From the NCBI GenBank assembly GCA_021816385.1, contig JAKAYJ010000045.1:1-8246 (forward strand): a stretch of 8,246 nt of DNA, read 5' to 3'. This stretch comes from Thermoplasmata archaeon (GTDB lineage Archaea; Thermoplasmatota; Thermoplasmata; Thermoplasmatales; Thermoplasmataceae). Shown one piece after another: positions 5,359 through 8,246 of this stretch. Each line of letters opens with the position of its first letter. The first letter of the stretch is position 1. A program made the position numbers and the translations under genes. The notes under the pieces are model-generated. The model was not told the DNA's origin, ran no database searches, and worked only from the letters and a program-made list of their open reading frames with translations.

Positions 5359-6464
5359 TAGAACTTGGACACATAGTGGCTGGCCCAACTGCCGGGTTAA
5401 TACTGTCTGAAATGGGTTTTGAAGTGATTAAGGTGGAACGACCAGGTGTTGGAGACATTGCAAGAAATCTTACAGGGGAGAGTGCAGGTTCATTTGCTTA
5501 CTATAACAGGAACAAGAAAAGCGTTGTCATAAACACAAAGGTACCGGATGGAAAGGAATCCCTGAAGAGACTGATAAACAGTGCAGACATAGTAATCGAT
5601 AATTTCAGCAGTGATTTTCTCAAGGGATTGAATCTTGATTATGAAACCCTTAAGATTACGAATCCTGGATTGATATATGTCTCAATCAGGGGATATGGGA
5701 AGGGAAAAAAAGAGGGAAGAAGGTCACTAGACTACCCCATAGAGATAGATTCTGGAATAGCCTACATGAATGGCCTGAAGGAAAGGCCAATGAGAGTTGG
5801 GGCCTCACTGGTGGATATGTTTTCAGCATCAATGGCAGTGATAGGAATATACGACGCTATTCTTGAAAGAGAAAGAACAGGAAAGGGTAAGAGCATAGAC
5901 TCTTCGCTGTTTTCAAATGCCATGTTCATGATAGGTCAGCATATATCAACATACCAGATCAATCAGAAGGAATTATTGCCAATCAATGAAGCAGGGTTTG
6001 CATGGGGAATTTATGATTTCTTCCTGACCTCGGATAAAAGGAAAATATTCATCGCTGTTACCACCGATGAGCAGTGGAAGAAATTTTGCAATGTGTTTGG
6101 CATTGGAGAAGATTTTTCGAACAAATATGCTACCAATAGGAACAGATACGAAAACAGGGAAACGCTGATACCCTATCTTGCAGGGATAATCTCGAAATAT
6201 GAATCTGGCCAACTCTCCAACTTACTGGACAGCCATCAGATAGTTTATTCTTTCCTGAGGAAGCCATGGGATCTTCTTAATGATGAGGATGCATTAAACG
6301 GAATGAATAATGTCAGCTTCAAGGGGAGGAATATTTTTCTACCGGCCACACCAGTTTCTACAAAGAAAGAAGAACATGTGCCCGAACTTGGTGAGGATAC
6401 AGAAGACGTGCTTTCAAGTCTTGGATTTACTACTGAAGAAATTGTGAAAATTTCAGGAAAGTGA
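5346..6464 (+). CDS. Family III (CaiB/BaiF) CoA-transferase
   Basis: This 372-residue enzyme should move CoA between carboxylic acids through mixed-anhydride and enzyme-thioester intermediates on a conserved aspartate. It begins with the hallmark VVELGHIVAGPTAGLIL (4-20) and VIKVERPG (27-34). NRNKKSV (54-60), DIVIDNF (81-87), LDYETLK (97-103) and RGYG (115-118) follow. D157 in VGASLVDMFS is the expected catalytic aspartate. The C-terminal part, with TPVSTKKEEHVPELGEDTEDVL, has the usual tail architecture. It is slightly shorter than many family members (about 390-430 residues). The family includes succinyl-CoA:malate/citramalate, mesaconyl-CoA, formyl-CoA and carnitine CoA-transferases and 2-methylacyl-CoA racemases; sequence alone does not separate these. 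Translational coupling to the metallolyase suggests that it activates, or releases, the same acid. It converges on the hydro-lyase genes, with 69 bp between. Confidence 0.88.
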   Translation: MYRVVELGHIVAGPTAGLILSEMGFEVIKVERPGVGDIARNLTGESAGSFAYYNRNKKSVVINTKVPDGKESLKRLINSADIVIDNFSSDFLKGLNLDYETLKITNPGLIYVSIRGYGKGKKEGRRSLDYPIEIDSGIAYMNGLKERPMRVGASLVDMFSASMAVIGIYDAILERERTGKGKSIDSSLFSNAMFMIGQHISTYQINQKELLPINEAGFAWGIYDFFLTSDKRKIFIAVTTDEQWKKFCNVFGIGEDFSNKYATNRNRYENRETLIPYLAGIISKYESGQLSNLLDSHQIVYSFLRKPWDLLNDEDALNGMNNVSFKGRNIFLPATPVSTKKEEHVPELGEDTEDVLSSLGFTTEEIVKISGK

Positions 6465-6533
6465 TAAAAGTTTCATCTGAATTATTCCGTTCCATTATTA
6501 AATGCAGGCATTGCTTCAAAACCTGCCAGCCCT

Positions 6534-7022
6534 TCATTCTATCATTTTTCTCGCGTAATTAACCATTCCTCCAGAGTCAAGTATCTCCTTCAGAATTCCT
6601 GTAGGCGGCTCGAATAGAATAATTCCATTTTTGCTCTCTATCTTGCAATGCTCAAAATCAATCTCCACATTTTCCATATTTGAAAATGGAACATGGCCGT
6701 TATATATTCCTGGATACAATCCAACATTGATAGAGTTCCTGAAGAACAATCTTGAAAAACTTCTTGCAAACACTGCCCTGATTCCAATAGTCCTTAACAG
6801 AACCGGTGCCTGCTCCCTTGAGGATCCAGTACCGAAATTTTCACCAGCAATTATTATATCTCCCCCTGTAACTTTACCAGAGAAGTTATTTATCACTGAT
6901 TCAAGGCAGTGCTCAACCTGCTTCTCAATGGGCAGGTGCAGATAACCACCAGGTGCAATATTGTCAGTATCAATGTTGTCTCCCAACAGAAAAACAGATA
7001 CCAATCTATTCACCTGGCACAT
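6534..7022 (-). CDS. LeuD/homoaconitase-type hydro-lyase, small subunit
   Basis: This is the swivelling small subunit of an aconitase-superfamily hydro-lyase of the isopropylmalate isomerase/homoaconitase kind. It contains GDNIDTD (14-20), the substrate-loop region GGYLHL (25-30), NFGTGSSREQAP (62-73) and ARSFSRLFFRNSINVGLYP (86-104). From ATG 7022 it is 162 residues, the usual archaeal size. Three starts are possible: ATG 7022 (GGAAGG 8 nt upstream, 17-bp overlap with the large-subunit gene), GTG 7013 (8-bp overlap) and TTG 7004 (AGGTGA 5 nt upstream, no coding overlap). Longer N-terminal extensions to 7070 do not match the family. The loop motif YLHL has His where methanogen homoaconitase has Arg and isopropylmalate isomerase has Val, so the substrate may be different. 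Cotranscribed with the large subunit, with which it forms a heteromer. Confidence 0.9.
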   Translation of the reverse strand: MCQVNRLVSVFLLGDNIDTDNIAPGGYLHLPIEKQVEHCLESVINNFSGKVTGGDIIIAGENFGTGSSREQAPVLLRTIGIRAVFARSFSRLFFRNSINVGLYPGIYNGHVPFSNMENVEIDFEHCKIESKNGIILFEPPTGILKEILDSGGMVNYARKMIE

Positions 7023-8235
7023 GTATAAAACCTTCCACTGCACTCTCAGCTGCAACATATGAGTTTGCAAGATATACCTTGCTGGACGGATGTCCCATTC
7101 TTCCCATGAAATTCCTGTTTATGTTTGTTATGCACACTTCATTTTCCGCCAGGACTCCCATATGCAGGCCAGCGCATGCTCCACATGTAGATGGCCCGAC
7201 TGTTGCACCAGATTCTATGAATATATCAATTAAACCCTCTCTAATTGCCTGTTGGAATATTTTCCTTGTAGCCGGGATAATTATCATCTTCACGCCTTTT
7301 TTTACGTGTTTTCCCCTCAGCACTGAAGCAGCCTCTCTAAGGTCACTTATCGTTCCATTGGAGCAGTTCCCGATGTATACCTGATTCACTTCTGTACCTT
7401 CTAGCTCGCTTGCAACTGTTACATTTCCTGGTGAATATGGCATAGAAATCTGAGGTTCCAATTCAGAAATATCATAATTCTTTTCAATGTAATCAGCCTC
7501 TTTATCGCTTTCTGGAAATTCATTGCTTTCCGGTAGCCCGGAATTCTTTATGATGCATGTCTTTGCCCCTGCCTCAACTGTCATATTTGCAATTGATAGA
7601 TCATCATCCATGTTAAACGACGAATTTTTATGAAGGTGAAATTCCATGGCAGCATAATTGGCACCATTCACTCCGATGTCTTTCAGAATCATTAAAATAA
7701 GGTCTTTTCCAGTAATGTACCTTCCCCTGCTCCCTTCTATATTGAACAGGATGGTTTTAGGCACCCTGAACCACTGTTTTCCCATTGCCAGCAGTGATCC
7801 AATATCGGTAGAACCAAGACCCACTCCCATAGCACCAGCCGCACCAGCAGTAACGGTATGGGAATCAGTTCCCACCACAAGCATTCCTGGTTTTATTGTT
7901 CCATTTTCGATCAGTAATGTATGTTCTATACCATCTCCAAATGGGATAATTTCCCACTTTTCAATTTCTGCATTTTCATTCATCATTCTTATGTTATGGG
8001 CACTTTCAATATCCTTAGGAGGGAATATATGATCATTCACAACAACTACCTTTCCCTTATAATTTGTCTTGCCACCAGAAATATTCCTGAGTGCCTGAAC
8101 TGAGGAGGGACCCAGAACATCGTGCATGTAAACCAGATCTGGAACTGCCCAGACATAATCTCCGGTACTTGCATCTGTACCTGACTTTTCCGAAAATATT
8201 TTCTCTGCAGCAGTTTTTGAGGTTCTCACAACCAA
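7006..8235 (-). CDS. LeuC/homoaconitase-type hydro-lyase, large [4Fe-4S] subunit
   Basis: This is the catalytic large subunit that, with the adjacent small subunit, moves a hydroxyl between neighbouring carbons of a malate-type diacid through an unsaturated intermediate. GTDSHT (122-127) and the cluster ligands C291 (YIGNCSNG), C351 and C354 (GPSTCGAC) are all present, as are NMTVEAGAK (217-225) and the C-terminal NRNFMGRMGHPSSKVYLAN (373-391). The length of about 409 residues fits the archaeal two-subunit type. Where relatives read C-T-N-G-R after the first cluster Cys, this protein has CSNGT, replacing the Arg by T295. The start is uncertain: TTG 8235 and GTG 8229 both give an N-terminus of normal length (SKTAAEKIF), but the frame stays open to the window edge, so an upstream start cannot be excluded. 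Its promoter lies outside the window. Candidate substrates are isopropylmalate, citramalate, dimethylmalate or homocitrate. Confidence 0.92.
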   Translation of the reverse strand: MVVRTSKTAAEKIFSEKSGTDASTGDYVWAVPDLVYMHDVLGPSSVQALRNISGGKTNYKGKVVVVNDHIFPPKDIESAHNIRMMNENAEIEKWEIIPFGDGIEHTLLIENGTIKPGMLVVGTDSHTVTAGAAGAMGVGLGSTDIGSLLAMGKQWFRVPKTILFNIEGSRGRYITGKDLILMILKDIGVNGANYAAMEFHLHKNSSFNMDDDLSIANMTVEAGAKTCIIKNSGLPESNEFPESDKEADYIEKNYDISELEPQISMPYSPGNVTVASELEGTEVNQVYIGNCSNGTISDLREAASVLRGKHVKKGVKMIIIPATRKIFQQAIREGLIDIFIESGATVGPSTCGACAGLHMGVLAENEVCITNINRNFMGRMGHPSSKVYLANSYVAAESAVEGFIHVPGE

Positions 8236-8246
8236 AAAATGCGTTC

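Noticed and set aside
6504..6526. Small inverted repeat GCAGG/CCTGC with a 13-nt loop in the convergent spacer, as a two-way terminator
   Set aside because: The stem is only 5 bp and no T run follows on either strand. It could occur by chance.
7658..8032. Plus-strand open frame of 124 codons, and another at 6953-7384
   Set aside because: Both are antisense to the well-supported large hydro-lyase subunit and show no protein-like features of their own.
1..8246. CRISPR array, insertion sequence, tRNA or rRNA
   Set aside because: I found no regularly spaced direct repeats, no transposase-like reading frame or terminal inverted repeats, and no tRNA-like cloverleaf or conserved rRNA segments.

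Overview
The window looks like chromosomal DNA of a euryarchaeon, most likely from the Thermoplasmata (Thermoplasmatales-like). It carries archaeal initiation factor 2 gamma and ribosomal protein S6e. The DNA is AT-rich, with A/T-tract spacers. Several genes have a TATA-like box about 26 bp before the start codon, as expected for leaderless archaeal mRNAs. The class-level placement is an inference from overall character, not from a database comparison.

Left part (1-2570): the first 28 bases may be the 5' tip of a minus-strand gene. Next comes a plus-strand endonuclease III-related DNA glycosylase with an Fe-S cluster motif. It overlaps tail to tail, by 28 bp, the end of a minus-strand translation operon: rps6e followed by the aIF2-gamma gene, coupled through an ATGA overlap. 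That operon has a strong Shine-Dalgarno sequence and a TATA-like box.

Middle (2550-4314): a divergent spacer of about 300 bp holds back-to-back promoters and a cluster of GGTT/AACC dyads. It is followed by a 12-helix major facilitator transporter that probably starts at an internal ATG (2850), and then by a T-rich terminator-like spacer.

Right part (4315-8246): this is the most interesting region. A plus-strand pair encodes a homocitrate/isopropylmalate-synthase-like DRE-TIM metallolyase with no regulatory domain and, overlapping it by 13 bp, a family III (CaiB/BaiF) CoA-transferase. Converging on this pair from the right edge are the large and small subunits of a LeuCD/homoaconitase-type hydro-lyase, themselves overlapping. 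A C-C bond-forming or -cleaving enzyme, a CoA-transferase and an aconitase-type isomerase, with an organic-solute transporter next door, suggest a small pathway acting on a 2-hydroxy-dicarboxylate of the alkylmalate, citramalate or homocitrate kind. No dehydrogenase of the canonical leucine/lysine chain-elongation trio is visible here. The CoA-transferase would instead allow the reverse, catabolic direction: isomerise, activate to a CoA ester, then cleave to acyl-CoA plus 2-oxoacid. That direction is inference. The family assignments rest on visible motifs.
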